This document shows, piece after piece, positions 50,201 to 60,408 of a stretch of DNA of 64,000 nt. Made by a program: the position numbers and the translations under genes. Each line of letters starts with the position of its first letter. The first letter of the stretch is position 1. The DNA lies in assembly GCF_019059575.1 (NCBI RefSeq), contig NW_024883015.1, positions 62,001 through 126,000 of the forward strand. The letters are read 5' to 3'. The notes under the pieces are model-generated. The model made no database searches, was not told the origin of the DNA, and saw only the letters and a program-made list of their open reading frames with translations. The DNA comes from Amphibalanus amphitrite. Lineage: Eukaryota; Arthropoda; Thecostraca; Balanomorpha; Balanidae.

Positions 50201-50507
50201 CATAGATCATTTTTATATCCACTTATTGCTGCACAAACAACGCGTGAGTAAACGCCAACACTATTGAAATTTGTTGACACCTGTTCCAGTGAATCTCCGT
50301 CATACACAGAACAAACATTGGGTAATGCGTTATGTAAGGGCCGTCGTGCATAGATAATTGCTACATACTGACGTAACCCTCACTTGGCATTCCCAATGTG
50401 GCCATTATAATGCGACGAGTGTCGAGTGCTAAAGAAACAACGCAGTGTACCCGTCCACCACAAAAGAAGTGGACAGGTAAATATCTCTTGTACATTATAC
50501 ATACGCG

Positions 50508-50578
50508 ACGCGTATGTACATACGCGACGCGCGTATATACATACGCGACGCGACGCGACATTATACATACGCGAGAAA
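50508..50578 (+). repeat. Short repeat of TACATACGCGACGCG
   Basis: Four to five imperfect copies of TACATACGCGACGCG-like words, with self-complementary CGCGACGCGCG segments. Confidence 0.8.
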
Positions 50579-50600
50579 CGCGGGTCGGGTCAAACAACAT

Positions 50601-50673
50601 GCGGCCCCCCGGTCGCGAACCCACTGCCGTCGAGTTAGGAGACGGACGCCTTATCCACCAGGCCAATTGCAAG
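50601..50673 (-). pseudogene. tRNA-Arg(CCU)-derived sequence
   Basis: Minus strand shows GGCCTGGTGGATAAGGCG (A-box region), TCTCCTAAC around a CCT anticodon, and GGGTTCGCGACC (B box with one change). This fits a tRNA-Arg(CCU) ancestor, but the anticodon stem and T loop are imperfect. It is a tRNA pseudogene or SINE head in the receptor intron. Confidence 0.5.
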
Positions 50674-51815
50674 ACATTTCACTTTCAATGCAATTCATTT
50701 AAATGCAAACTAGGAATATTAAATATGCACCGACCACATGACCGTATAAGTCAGTTAAAACCTAGCTGTTACCGACCGGAGCGGCGGTTTCAGACATCTA
50801 GATCGACCGTCACGTAGGCTATCCCATTTCACCAATTGCTGAAATTGCTTCCTGAGCCGTGGCGCTGAAAGGCTATTTGGATCGGACCGACAACTTGACA
50901 TGGTGTGAAGGGCGAATCTCCAACGCGGAAACCATTAACTGGGTCGACAGCGCTCTGTCGTTTTCCACTGGTTGAGATTGCCTGACAGCTGAAGTGTTGT
51001 TGCGACAGTTCATAATGCGGGAAGGTTCAGAGTGGTGACCGGAGTGGCAGTGCAATGACAGCAGCTCCCATATCACAGACAGTTCAGCAAGGGGGGTGAA
51101 TGTCAGCGACGGCAGTCCCCAGTGCGTGCAGTTGGGTGGTGGTTGAGTGACGTTTAATTGATGCCAGTTCCGGTCCACCCCAGGGAGTGCAGCAGCCATG
51201 AATGACAAATCCGTGATGACGGTTTCTTCCCAGACAATTAAATTCGCTTTTATCAGTTTACAATTAAAACTGCTAGTCCTGTGTTATCCTGTGGTCCTGT
51301 GCTGTCCATGCAAAGAGGATCTTGCTGTATTTTAATCACTTTGATACTGCATAAGTGCACCGACCAACAAAACTCAATTATTGTGAGGTCAACGCGTTCA
51401 CAAGTCGTTATATAATCAGCTCACCTATAAAGAAATGCCATTACTTTGCTGTACTCACGTGTGACAAGGAAATTAATCAAACGTTTGTGAATCGCCAGAG
51501 GTAAAATAATGCTGAAGCAGACAAAAACAGGGTCATTGACAAGCGTATCAGGGGACAAACCCGACAATAAAATCGCCAAATGGAGACGCAGCTTTCGGCG
51601 GAATATTTCGTTTTGCCAGCGTACGTTTATGTATGACCTATGAGAAAATTTATCGAAGCATTAATGTAAAAAAAGTCAATGTACTTTTCAGAACATTGGT
51701 ATGCGACAGGAAAGGTGTTATATTCATTATGTAAGTGCAGAAAGACCAAGGAAAAGGTTGAAAGCAACCTTAATTCAAACGCAGTCCAACCTATAAATGA
51801 TATCGAAGTACTCAC

Positions 51816-51987
51816 TTGTTGAGAACTTCTGAGATGGTTGTCGCAATGCCAGCGAAGCTGAAGCCAGTCCTCGTCGTCATATAGAACTCATTTTCTGGAT
51901 TCGTCTTGGGCTTTGTGAAGTCGTATGAGAATCCTCCGGCCGTTATGAGAGGCACGTTCCAGAATTTCACCAAGCGAGCGACGGGCG
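51816..51987 (-). CDS. Natriuretic-peptide-receptor-like, exon 2
   Basis: 172-bp exon with acceptor TTTTTCAG/CGCC and donor AACAA/GTGAGTAC. Encodes residues 155-211 plus two bases of codon 212. The peptide starts APVARLVKFWNVPLITAGG, the family's conserved segment after the GPYC motif, and contains TTRTGFSF, matching the conserved TTRTGPS-type stretch. The intron to exon 1 is 471 bp and the intron to exon 3 is 4,552 bp. The join with exon 1 completes an Ala codon, which supports the model strongly. Confidence 0.85.
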
Positions 51988-52458
51988 CTGAAAAACAATA
52001 GACGTTCTGCTTTAGTCCGACCCGTTTCATTTAGATACTTCACAATGCATGGGTGGCCCCATATTTAAAGCGATAGATAAAGACGACATTCAGCGCGGGC
52101 CTATTCCAGTATGCTAAGACCGTTCTACGAAAGACGCAGACGCTCGATTAGTTCGCATTGGGTCGTTCGAGACGGAAGATTGCTCTGTGGATCTTTGGGT
52201 TAGTGTAACAGATACGACCGTTTCCACGACGCTGACGGCAATAAACTTCACTGAGCCGGTGTAAAGTTCAGGTGAGTCCCATGAACCGGACGGCCAAAAT
52301 CAATACGCTGCAGAGCTTATGCGCATTGGCATTACAAAGAGTCCCAATCGCTACTACCCCATACCCTTCCGCTGCCCGTACCCAGACACCAGCGTTCGGA
52401 AACGATATTCCGCACTCAGACCCGCCTTTCAGGGCCTGCATCTCATTGATCATCTCAC

Positions 52459-52921
52459 CTAATCCGAAGTCGCAGTAGGGGCCGAGCAGTAGCTCGACCC
52501 GGTCCGTGAAGTAGGACTGCACCGCGTGCGCCGGTGCGTAGATGCTCGAGCAGCGGGTGTCACGCACGTGCAGCGTGAACGTCCTACCGAGCAGCAGTCG
52601 TCGCTGCCGCAGCTGACGGAGCGCCATCACTACTGCGGGCAGCACGCGCTGCAGGCTGCCCTCGTAGGCATCACTGGCCGGCAGGAGGACAGCCAGCTCC
52701 AGGGAGCCGCCGCCGCCTCGGGCCGTCGAGCAGACGTCCTGACGCGCCTCCTCATCGGCTAGGGTGTGACACTGGATGGTGACCAGCGGCCGGCCGAAGT
52801 CGTCGGTGACCTGTCGGGACCGACACGGCCAGGAGGCGCCCTCAGCGGCAGGCGGGGAGCCGGTGGAGCCGTGCAGTTGGAAGGAGAGTAGCAGCACCAT
52901 CAGCAGCCGGCGAAGGGACAT
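52459..52921 (-). CDS. Natriuretic-peptide-receptor-like, exon 1
   Basis: First coding exon of a receptor whose family binds natriuretic-type peptides at the cell surface, usually signalling through an intracellular guanylyl cyclase (not seen here). The ATG at 52,921 is chosen because a signal peptide follows (MSLRRLLMVLLLSFQLHG). Residues 75-154 carry SLQRVLPAVVMAL, RDTRCSSIYAP and LLLGPYCDFG, hallmarks of the ANF-receptor ligand-binding region. The donor is GATTAG/GTGAGATG, leaving one base of codon 155. Upstream, CTCTTTCCGTCACAG ending at 52,935 is a good acceptor, so the exon probably starts at 52,934 after an intron in the 5' leader. The open frame beyond both splice points is fortuitous. 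Confidence 0.85.
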
Positions 52922-52934
52922 GGCAGCTGCAGAT

Positions 52935-54179
52935 CTGTGACGGAAAGAGAACACACGGGAATGAGCTACTTTTAATGTTTTGCGCAGTCGTGTTTTTACA
53001 AAGTATGTGCAACTTATTGGGCTGCAGCAGTTGATTATCATTTGATAAAAAATGATACGAAGAACATTTTCAAGTTTAAGCATTAGATCTTTCATTATGC
53101 TGTTTTATATTCATTTGTTTATCTTACTCTGAATTAAACTACTTCTTTGACAAACTCTACAAACGTTTACCCTATCAGCCCAAGCTTTTAGCAGACAGCT
53201 ACTGCAATAACTTTCTTTGCAAACTTTGAGCGAACAGTTCTACAAATATTGTTGAAAAACAGCTTTGCGCTAAAGCTTTTAGAGTAAAACTGTTATCTGC
53301 GTAGTTTTGTTTTTCTTCCTTTGCATATTACACATCCTACAGGGCAAACTTAGGTTGAGTAATTAGTAATGAGCATCTTGAAGTTCGTAGTTTCTCTTCA
53401 CTATACACTATACAGTGGGGCATAGACCACTATATATCGGTATATAGTGGTCTATTGGTGTGTGTTAGTGTAGTGTTCACCTACAGAGGCCATGCAAAGT
53501 CACCAAGCTAAATGTTAGCATGTTGGTATGTATACCTACCTCACCCTCTTGAGATTATAGCGCTCTCAGTAAATATTCATAACCGAAATTCGATGCACTT
53601 CTAGGAATTCCGACTCATATCAGTTTTCTGTGGTAGCGTTTTATAGTGGTACGCTTACTTCAGAAATTCCTAATTACAAGTGCAATGAAGACGCGGAACC
53701 CCAACAATCTCTTGGTTTTTCTTGCTTTTACTTCTGATATTCTTAGTTACAAGTGCGATGAAGACGCGGAACCCCAACAGACTCCGGTCAACTAAGCTTA
53801 TATGAAAAATGAGTACCTATGGCCAATTATCAAGGAAGTAACGTTATGTCCGCCTAATGACAGCCAGCATATGTTAATTGTAGTCATTCCGATGAGATAT
53901 TTATTTGGTTGTTGAGGACGATTTTCATGCTCATACTCATGCGAAAGCGCTTCGAATGCCATGGTAGGCCTTGTCTCACCAAATCATATATCACCAATCA
54001 TCACTGGACGATTCCGTGCAGCGAGCAGCTGTGACGACAGGTGCATTTAACAATAATTCAAATTATCGAACAGAGTCTAATTCGGAAAGTTATCCCATGG
54101 CTGTTTGACTTCGTATTTTAGTGTCTCATAAAGTTGAAGAGAACTTAGAATGTTCCATTTATTTGCAAACATACACTCT
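52935..54179. other. Receptor upstream region, small repeats
   Basis: Probable 5' leader intron and promoter side of the receptor gene; no promoter can be assigned. It holds a perfect hairpin at 53,422-53,455 (15-nt arms ATAGACCACTATATA, loop TCGG) and a 35-bp direct repeat with TGAAGACGCGGAACCCCAAC at about 53,672-53,706 and 53,745-53,779. Confidence 0.5.
53422..53455. repeat. Perfect 15-bp inverted repeat
   Basis: ATAGACCACTATATA, loop TCGG, then its exact reverse complement. Reads as a strong RNA or DNA hairpin with a tetraloop. Role unknown. Confidence 0.85.
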
Positions 54180-54348
54180 CTATCATCATCATCATCATCA
54201 TCATATTTATTTGACATCCTTTGAGGACAAAACAAGAACATATCTTCATAACATAACCGTGACACATGAAGATACAAACACAGTACGGCACAACAAAGTC
54301 ACGTTTGCAAAGCACGGGCAGCTTTTTACATCAGGCGGACTAGGAGAA

Positions 54349-56088
54349 TCAGTTTGGATGTATTGTTACAAGCAGCCTTACTAGCTGCCATGACTCGGCG
54401 CTGTTGCTGTCCATCAGCCAGCTGAGCGAGTCCGCAAGGCCACACTCGGGCCTGGGCGTGTGCACCCAGTCTCCGTGTATATGACCGCTGGCAGCCTCCA
54501 GTACCCTCATGAAGTTTCCCCCACATAGCGACATTAGATGGCACACAATAGAAGCAGATGTTTCCGCGAATCTCGCATTGGTCGCCAACTGGGCCAGGCT
54601 ACTCACCAGCACACAACGGAGGCAGTGCTGGCCACGAAAAACGTTTTGAGTAGCGCGAAAAATAGACCGCCGAACGAGAGCTTGTACACTTGGGATGCGA
54701 AGTGCCGCCATTAGTGCGGAGTGGTGGGCATGCGCGCTTTTGACCGCCGAGGCTTGCCAGCCTTCGAGGCGAGCAATATCTCCAGAGCTTAAAAAACAGA
54801 CCTCACATCCATAAATCAGAACAGGAGCGACAATCATCCGCCATAGAAATGCCTTATCAACAGCGGAGAGGTGCTGATTAAACATGCCGGCCGGCGTTAG
54901 GCCAAAGAACGCACCCCTGCTCCGCTGAATTCGGGCAGTCACCTGATCGGCACCGTGTAGCTGGGAGCGCAGCTCAACACCCAAGTGTGTGGTTTCCTGT
55001 CGGTGCTTCAGGATCTGTCCACATAGCTGCCACTGAGGCGTCCGAGAGAGGAACTCGGCCCCGAATATAAAGCTGTGACTCTTGGTCAAGCTTTGGTTCA
55101 CATGTACAAAATCTATCCTCCACAACACTGAGAAGGAGGAGACGACATGAAGCATTGATTGAAGATCGCGTGCGCTACTAGACATAATCAGAATATCATC
55201 AGCATATGCAACTGCTGGGATGTGGTAGCCATACAGCGTGGCGCCCAAGCGACAGTCATCGAGCTGTTGGATGAGCGGGTATAAAAACATATTGGTGAGG
55301 CACGGCGATAAAAGCGCACCCTGTCTCACTCCTCGGCGCACACAGAAGGCGTCTGACAGCTTCCCACCAAAACGTACTCGGGCTGACAGGTGAGAGTACC
55401 AATAGGCCAGAAGCGCCCAGCTCCGGCGTGGGAGGTGCTCACTCGCTCGGAAGAGGACGCCATCATGCCACAAACGATCAAAACATTTCCTAGCATCGAG
55501 GTTAGCTGCAAACAGCGGGAGTTTATAGCATAGGTAATGTTGCGCGGTCTCGTGTACAAGCATAGACGCTTCGCTGGTGCCCCTATGCCCTAAGAACCCA
55601 AACTGAAGTTCAGAGGCCTCAAATGACGTGTCGATCTCTTCCTGAAGGATCAGTTCCAGAAGTTTGGAGATAGTCGACACGAGAGAGATGGGGCGGTAGC
55701 TATCGGCAGAGTCGGGGTCCAGTCCGGTCTTCTTCATGATAGGTACCACTGTGCTGCATGTGAAACTGACAGGGACACGCATTTCAGCGAGGCAGGCAGA
55801 GAGTAGAGAGGCGATAGCCTCGTGCAGTGGTCCTGAAGAGCCGTAGACAAGATGCTCAGCGGTGACGCCGTCCGGTCCTGGTGATGCGTTGCGGTTGATT
55901 TGCGGGATCAAGCGAGCTACATCTCCTGCAGTGACGCGCTTAGCGGGGCCAGGATCTTCTTTCGCCTGGGACAGCAGGGCTTCTACTCGGGTGCGCACGT
56001 CATCTTGGGCTGCAGAGAGGGTGTCCTCGTCCGTATGAATGGGGCGGAAGTGGGCCTCGAGGCTGTCCGCCGTGAGCGAGGAGCGCAA
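54349..56088 (-). CDS. LINE reverse transcriptase domain
   Basis: Open frame of 579 codons. RT landmarks in order: SPGPDGVTAEHL (about 69-80), YRPISLVSTISKLLE (131-145), LDARKCFDRLWHDG (197-210, first catalytic Asp in LDARKCFD), GVRQGALLSPCL (253-264), AYADDILI (294-301, the catalytic Asp pair). The palm is therefore intact by eye. The C-terminal part has no RNase H. The listed start is only the first Met after a frame break with the upstream endonuclease. The protein would reverse-transcribe LINE RNA at the nicked target. Confidence 0.85.
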   Translation of the reverse strand: MRSSLTADSLEAHFRPIHTDEDTLSAAQDDVRTRVEALLSQAKEDPGPAKRVTAGDVARLIPQINRNASPGPDGVTAEHLVYGSSGPLHEAIASLLSACLAEMRVPVSFTCSTVVPIMKKTGLDPDSADSYRPISLVSTISKLLELILQEEIDTSFEASELQFGFLGHRGTSEASMLVHETAQHYLCYKLPLFAANLDARKCFDRLWHDGVLFRASEHLPRRSWALLAYWYSHLSARVRFGGKLSDAFCVRRGVRQGALLSPCLTNMFLYPLIQQLDDCRLGATLYGYHIPAVAYADDILIMSSSARDLQSMLHVVSSFSVLWRIDFVHVNQSLTKSHSFIFGAEFLSRTPQWQLCGQILKHRQETTHLGVELRSQLHGADQVTARIQRSRGAFFGLTPAGMFNQHLSAVDKAFLWRMIVAPVLIYGCEVCFLSSGDIARLEGWQASAVKSAHAHHSALMAALRIPSVQALVRRSIFRATQNVFRGQHCLRCVLVSSLAQLATNARFAETSASIVCHLMSLCGGNFMRVLEAASGHIHGDWVHTPRPECGLADSLSWLMDSNSAESWQLVRLLVTIHPN

Positions 56089-56114
56089 GCCGCCCGAGCC
56101 ACGTCGAGCCTGCT

Positions 56115-57059
56115 CTACACGGCGCCAGAACGAATTGATGTCCTTCTTCTGAGCAGCGATGACAGGAGATTTGCGCTGTTATCAACCTGGGCACGTGCCG
56201 CATCGACCCGGGCCTGCCTGTATGAACGACGCGCAACTTTGAAGCAGTTGTGCAGGACCGTATTCCGTGGTCGACCGGCGTGAGTCCAAATGCGATGCCA
56301 CAGGCGCGCCCGGTCCCGTGCTGCCGACACTGAAAGGCTCCACCAGGACTTTGGCGGTCTTCGGGGTCGGGAGCAGCCGGCCTCAGCTGCAGCTTGATGG
56401 ATGGCTGACGTCAGGAGGCAGTCTATCGGATCGGCGCTGAGGTTTGGCTGGACCACTGTCTCCAGCTGCGTGGAGAGCAGTTCACAGTACCTTTGATTCC
56501 TGTCGGAATTGTTCCAATCCAGTACCGTGCGGTGAGAACTGGAGTGGTCTCGCGGCGCTGGTCTTTCCCTCTCTTCGCCGTTTATTTGGAGCAGAAGGGT
56601 ACATGTTATAGGCAGATGGGGGCTGAGGTTGTCATAAGAAGGCGGGATGATAGAACATGACAGAAGCTGTTCATCTGCAAGTTTGCCAGGCACGATGATG
56701 TGGTCGATGTGGGACGTGTGACCGCCGCGTTCATACGTGAAATTCACTGGCTGAGAGAAGCGGAACTCAGCGACTGTAAGACTTCTTTCATCCAGAAGTC
56801 GCTGGAATGCTTGGCTGAAGGGAGTGAATCCGCGCAGCTTTGCCCACTGGCGAGGACGGGTTGCCGGCGGGAGACACGGGAGAGGACAGTTGAAGTCTCC
56901 GACTAGCATGAGCGGCGCGGAAAACCTATGCGTGTCTATGAGGGCTTCAAGACTAGCGCACAGGTCCATATAAAGTTCTAGTTGATCCGGAGTACCAGTG
57001 AAGTAGGGCACTAGGGCATGTAGCAGCCAACTATGGTGAGACGCGGTGCTCCGCCACAC
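56115..57059 (-). pseudogene. LINE endonuclease, C-terminal part and linker
   Basis: 314-codon frame carrying the second half of the endonuclease: GDFNCPL, then FTYERGGHTSHIDHIIV, and LSPHLPIT, where the family's usual SDH reads SPH, losing the Asp. It is followed by the linker before RT. It overlaps the N-terminal endonuclease frame near 57,011-57,059 in a different phase, and ends about 27 bp before the RT frame opens in yet another phase, so at least two frameshifts separate the parts. Confidence 0.75.
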
Positions 57060-57400
57060 ACCATCTGCACTGCTAAAAGTCTATCGTTCTCACACTGTAG
57101 TTGGGAGAATGAGAATCGGCTGTCTCGGCGGCATATCATGGCCGTCCCTCCATGCCGGCGCCCCTCGCCAGCCCCGGGTGGCAGCTCCATTGCAAATGTC
57201 TGAAAAATGTCAACGTCACCCACGCCAAAGCTCCCAAGAACGCCACTCGGTAAAGTTTCTTCCGCACTACACATCCAAGTTTCAGATAGGAACAGCACGT
57301 TTAGACTCGTGAAGAGATCAGCAATGTAGGCGGCGGCACTCATGAATCCCTCGCAGTTGTAGCCCCCAATACGTAGCTGGCATTGTCCGCAGGAGGTTGG
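57011..57400 (-). pseudogene. LINE endonuclease, N-terminal part
   Basis: Frame with QLRIGGYNCEGF at the start (the Asn of the endonuclease first motif), LFLSETWM (catalytic Glu) and VGCYMP, all typical of exonuclease-endonuclease-phosphatase folds. It stops right after CYMP and the next half continues in another frame. An internal Met at 57,343 is not the true start. Confidence 0.75.
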
Positions 57401-57419
57401 AGTCGCTCGTCCAGTCGCC

Positions 57420-57947
57420 TCAGAGCCGGCAGCCGAGGCAGCATCGGTTGCCGTAGCTGCAGAACGATGGGGGAGCTGAAGCTGCGCCGACTGACGGGAC
57501 GGTTGGGCGCTGCCCTGGTTCCGGCTGACGCGGTAGGCTCGGCCACGTCTCAGAGCGAAAGCGTGCCTGTCGATCGCAATCTCCTTGCGACGGCTCGTTC
57601 CTTAGGTGCTGGGACTGCGGTGGTTGACAAAGAGCAGCAGGCTGCCGCTGCTGCGGAGCCGCCATTGGAGGCGGTTGCTGGCAGAACTGGGGCGGAGGTG
57701 CACCGATGGGAGTGGGAGGGGCCCACCAGGCCGGTGTTCTCTCCGGATACTGGGGCCGGAGCTGTTCTTGGATCGGCTGCTCCCAGTGGCCCGCAGGTCT
57801 GGTCAACTGCTGCGGCAGCTGTGGGTACATATGCTGAGAACCCTGTTGTGGCCAATGCCACTGCTGTTCCGGCAGCCAGGGAGGTCTTGATTGCGGGACG
57901 CCCGCAACTGTCGATGTATTCTGACGCGGCTGCCATGGCTGTTGTCA
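57420..57947 (-). pseudogene. LINE ORF1 remnant, Pro/Gln-rich
   Basis: Minus-strand frame rich in Gln, Pro and Trp (for example WHWPQQGSQHMYPQLPQQ) ending with CLGCRL and a stop at 57,420, just before the endonuclease. Position and composition suit the tail of a LINE ORF1 (nucleic-acid-binding) protein; no zinc knuckle is seen. It has no start within the window, as the element ends at about 57,947. Confidence 0.45.
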
Positions 57948-57972
57948 TACAGGGTCTATGTAAGACCCTGTA
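57948..57972. repeat. 10-bp inverted repeat at LINE 5' end
   Basis: TACAGGGTCT, spacer ATGTA, AGACCCTGTA. It sits exactly where LINE-like coding sequence stops. It could be part of the target site or a separate small element. Confidence 0.7.
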
Positions 57973-58750
57973 TTTTATTTTCTACGTATCTACATGTTTA
58001 GATGCATTAACCTCTGAACACGAAGGGCTTTAAGAGGTCAATGTTAGCTGATATCTTATGGTGGAATAATCACGTAAACACTGCACACTCATAAGAACGT
58101 CTTCAGTAGCTGAAAAACAGTTTGTGGGCATTGTTCTGGCTCACAATGTTTCCCAATTACTGATACAACTTCCTGACAGACAGTTCTTGTAAAACGATAG
58201 CACTGTGTCCAGACCACGGTTATGCCGTGTTGTCTCGCAAATAGTGTTCACTAAAGCAGAAGCCATGAACAGTAAACACGATGTCGTGTTGTGGGGACCG
58301 AGGAATCTTGCTGGGGACATGATCCTGCCAAGTGCCAACATCGGCTCCTCTTTGTATTGAGATGGCCAAATGAAAATAGGCTGCTTTTCAGCCACTCCGA
58401 CCTTGTGTCTAATTGTCCATTTTCCTTGCGCAGTTAGCGTCATGACCCGTTAAGGCAACACGCAAATACACGTCGTTAATTGAGGACTGGATGATTCCCT
58501 TCCTGTTTGCAACTGCGGAAAACAACGCCATGGCGCTATCGCTGTCATTTTTAGGCGAGCGCGTTCGCATGAGGTGCCTTTCCTGATCAGTTCTCACAGC
58601 GAGCGGCGCGCGGACCAGGCCGGTTTTAGGTCAAACAAACACAGTAGCGACACTGGTTGGACCGTACATAAGCGAGACACAGGGCTCCGATGAGTCAGAT
58701 TGTCCTGTGACCGCCAGAGAGGCTGTTTGTCCACTGTGTTGTGCACTGAA
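57973..58750. other. Intergenic region upstream of carbonic anhydrase
   Basis: A 100-codon minus-strand frame (58,141-58,443) is open but unrecognised. No repeat boundaries were seen. Confidence 0.3.
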
Positions 58751-58753
58751 CAG

Positions 58754-58759
58754 TATATA
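58754..58759 (+). promoter_or_regulatory. Possible TATA box of carbonic anhydrase gene
   Basis: TATATA in CAGTATATACGAG, about 225 bp before the ATG. If used, transcription would start near 58,785 and give a leader of about 195 nt. A leader intron is not excluded. Weak evidence. Confidence 0.3.
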
Positions 58760-58978
58760 CGAGTACCTGCAGAACAGGAGAATTAAAACGAAGAAGTCGT
58801 AGCTTCAAACGAAGACACAGAAAAACACAAAGAAGTAAACAACGAGGAAGCAAGATAAAGAAAACGCAAAAAAGATACAAATTGAACAAAAAAGAAGCGA
58901 AGAAAAATAAAGCAACAGTTTTACATTAGTGGAGCCCGTCTGCAACACTCCAGCCCCTGATAGCCGCCACCGTCCGTG

Positions 58979-59908
58979 ATGTCTCAGCCGCTGCCCGTGC
59001 GGCAGCTGGTGTTGTCCCTGCTGCTGGCGGCCTCCGTGGTCGGCCAGGAGGCGCCGGTGGACCTGTGGAGCTACAGCAGCCCGGCCAGCTGGGGGCGCAC
59101 GTTCCCGTTCTGCTCTGCCCCGCTGCACCTGCAGTCGCCGATCGCGCTCACCGTGGACCGCGTGGTGCTGACGCCACCGCTGAAGGTGATTGCCGACCCC
59201 GGCGCGCACGACTGGGTGGTCGAGGTCGGTAACGATGGTCGCCGGCTCGAGCTGAACGTTACCATGGACCCACGCGCGCGTGGGGCTTCACCTACTTACC
59301 CCATTCAACTGGTGATCGATAACGCACCGCTCCGGGGGACCTACAACCTCACGATGCTGCACTTCCACTGGGGTGATCAGTTTGGGTCCCCCGGCTCCGA
59401 ACACGCGGCCGGCGACAAGTTCTTCGACGCTGAGGCGCACTTCGTCTTCTTCGACGCGTCGTTCCCGAACCTGGAGGCGGCGCAAGAGGTGCCCGGCAAG
59501 GTGGCCGTCGTCGCTGTCCTCCTGAATCGCGAGGGCAACTTCAGCGGGCCGACGTTCCCGACGTTCGGCTTGCAGAACAACATGGATCAGCTGGCGACAC
59601 GCGACAGTCACTTCTCGTTCCGCGCCGACCTGCGCCAGCTGCAGGCGCTGCTGCGCGTCGTGCTCTCCCGCATGTTCACCTACTTCGGCAGCCTGACGAC
59701 GCCGCCGTGCACTCCGGGCGTGGTGTGGATGGTCTCCAGCGTGGAGACCGACATCAGCGGGAACTTCCTCGATTGTCTGACCACTCAGGTGTACCAGGAC
59801 CGCTTCAGGCTGCAGCGTCTCGTCAACAACCGCCGCCCGCTGCAGCAGAGGTCCAACCGAGTCGTCTTCAAGCAGATCAGCCTGGGCTCGGATGGTCTGC
59901 TAGCCTAG
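58979..59908 (+). CDS. Secreted alpha-carbonic anhydrase
   Basis: Interconverts CO2 and bicarbonate; secreted, so it acts outside the cell or in a luminal or shell-forming space. Single uninterrupted frame of 309 codons from the ATG at 58,979. Signal peptide about 1-23 (LVLSLLLAASVVGQ). Zinc ligands His128 and His130 in LHFHWG and His153 in AEAHFVF; gatekeeper Glu141 (GSEH) and Thr240 (SLTTPPC). QSPI at 52-55. Cys45 and Cys244 sit where secreted family members form a disulfide. Asn93, Asn123 and Asn187 are in glycosylation sequons. The usual proton-shuttle His (position 64 of human CA II) aligns with Arg88 in GNDGRR, and the Gln of the Q-x-H-F-H motif is Met126, so turnover may be reduced. 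No GPI-type tail is obvious. Lack of introns is unusual and could mean a retrocopy. Confidence 0.92.
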   Translation: MSQPLPVRQLVLSLLLAASVVGQEAPVDLWSYSSPASWGRTFPFCSAPLHLQSPIALTVDRVVLTPPLKVIADPGAHDWVVEVGNDGRRLELNVTMDPRARGASPTYPIQLVIDNAPLRGTYNLTMLHFHWGDQFGSPGSEHAAGDKFFDAEAHFVFFDASFPNLEAAQEVPGKVAVVAVLLNREGNFSGPTFPTFGLQNNMDQLATRDSHFSFRADLRQLQALLRVVLSRMFTYFGSLTTPPCTPGVVWMVSSVETDISGNFLDCLTTQVYQDRFRLQRLVNNRRPLQQRSNRVVFKQISLGSDGLLA

Positions 59909-60079
59909 ATACTCATCTCATGTGCGATGTGAGAGACCTTTGATAATGGTGCCTGAAAGCCCGCTGGCGGTCAATACCAGTGGATGAGAGATGTGTGTTG
60001 TAAATAGGGTTGCTCGAAGAATCCAACTGTGTTCAAGTAATGCGTTAGAAGAAAGCTGGATGCAACGTCAACTTTTTTT

Positions 60080-60085
60080 AATAAA
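60080..60085 (+). terminator. Polyadenylation signal AATAAA (proximal)
   Basis: AATAAA 172 bp after the carbonic anhydrase stop codon. Plausible proximal site. Confidence 0.5.
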
Positions 60086-60262
60086 CACTGCTTTCATGTT
60101 CAACGATATTTGTTTCATTTTTCGTGTAGCGGGCAGTAGTAAGTTTTATGAGCTGTATTGCATTCAGCTTTATTGAGTTGTTATGATTGTTTTGTGGATC
60201 TAAGTAGATTGTACGTAGATATATAGCAAATGCACTTTAACGTGACGTTTGACAACTCTGAA

Positions 60263-60268
60263 AATAAA
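60263..60268 (+). terminator. Polyadenylation signal AATAAA (distal)
   Basis: AATAAAGACATTTCATTG in a suitable AT-rich context, 355 bp after the stop codon. Alternative 3' end of the carbonic anhydrase transcript. Confidence 0.5.
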
Positions 60269-60408
60269 GACATTTCATTGTAATGAAGCTAGAAGCATTA
60301 CACGATGGGAGGCACCGAATATTACCTACGCAATCAGTAATGCCTCTGTTTCACGTTTGTTTACAAACCCATGATCAGCTTCGGGAATAAATAATAGACC
60401 AGTAAAAC

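Larger units (their letters stand above)
47264..51815 (-). other. Receptor intron 2 (4.55 kb)
   Basis: Bounded by GTGAGTAC and CCCTCAG. It contains a C homopolymer near 47,567, a tRNA-Arg-like sequence at 50,601-50,673, and a short TACATACGCGACGCG repeat just before it. The remainder is not recognised and may hide short exons of other isoforms. Confidence 0.7.
54182..57947 (-). mobile_element. Non-LTR retrotransposon (LINE), broken
   Basis: In minus-strand order: remnant of ORF1 (57,947-57,420), apurinic-type endonuclease (57,400-56,115, one frame break), reverse transcriptase (56,088-54,349), a short 3' part with AATAAA (about 54,206-54,211) and a (GAT)n tail (plus-strand ATC repeats, 54,182-54,203). 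Endonuclease before RT and no RNase H place it among APE-type LINEs such as the Jockey/CR1 assemblage; the clade cannot be fixed by eye. The 5' end looks truncated at the 57,948-57,972 hairpin. Confidence 0.85.

Noticed and set aside
52922..53095. Upstream extension of the receptor frame to an earlier ATG
   Set aside because: A good splice acceptor lies at 52,935-52,937 and the signal peptide begins at the 52,921 ATG. The extension reads like intron.
57383..58033. 216-codon plus-strand frame opposite the LINE ORF1
   Set aside because: Lies antisense to LINE sequence, Ala/Gly/Val rich, no domain; ends just beyond the element.
58141..58443. 100-codon minus-strand frame upstream of carbonic anhydrase
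   Set aside because: No recognisable domain, no conserved motif, length within chance expectation.
58805..59209. Antisense Arg/Gln-rich frame over the carbonic anhydrase
   Set aside because: Shadow of the GC-rich coding strand, which has a clear enzyme fold.
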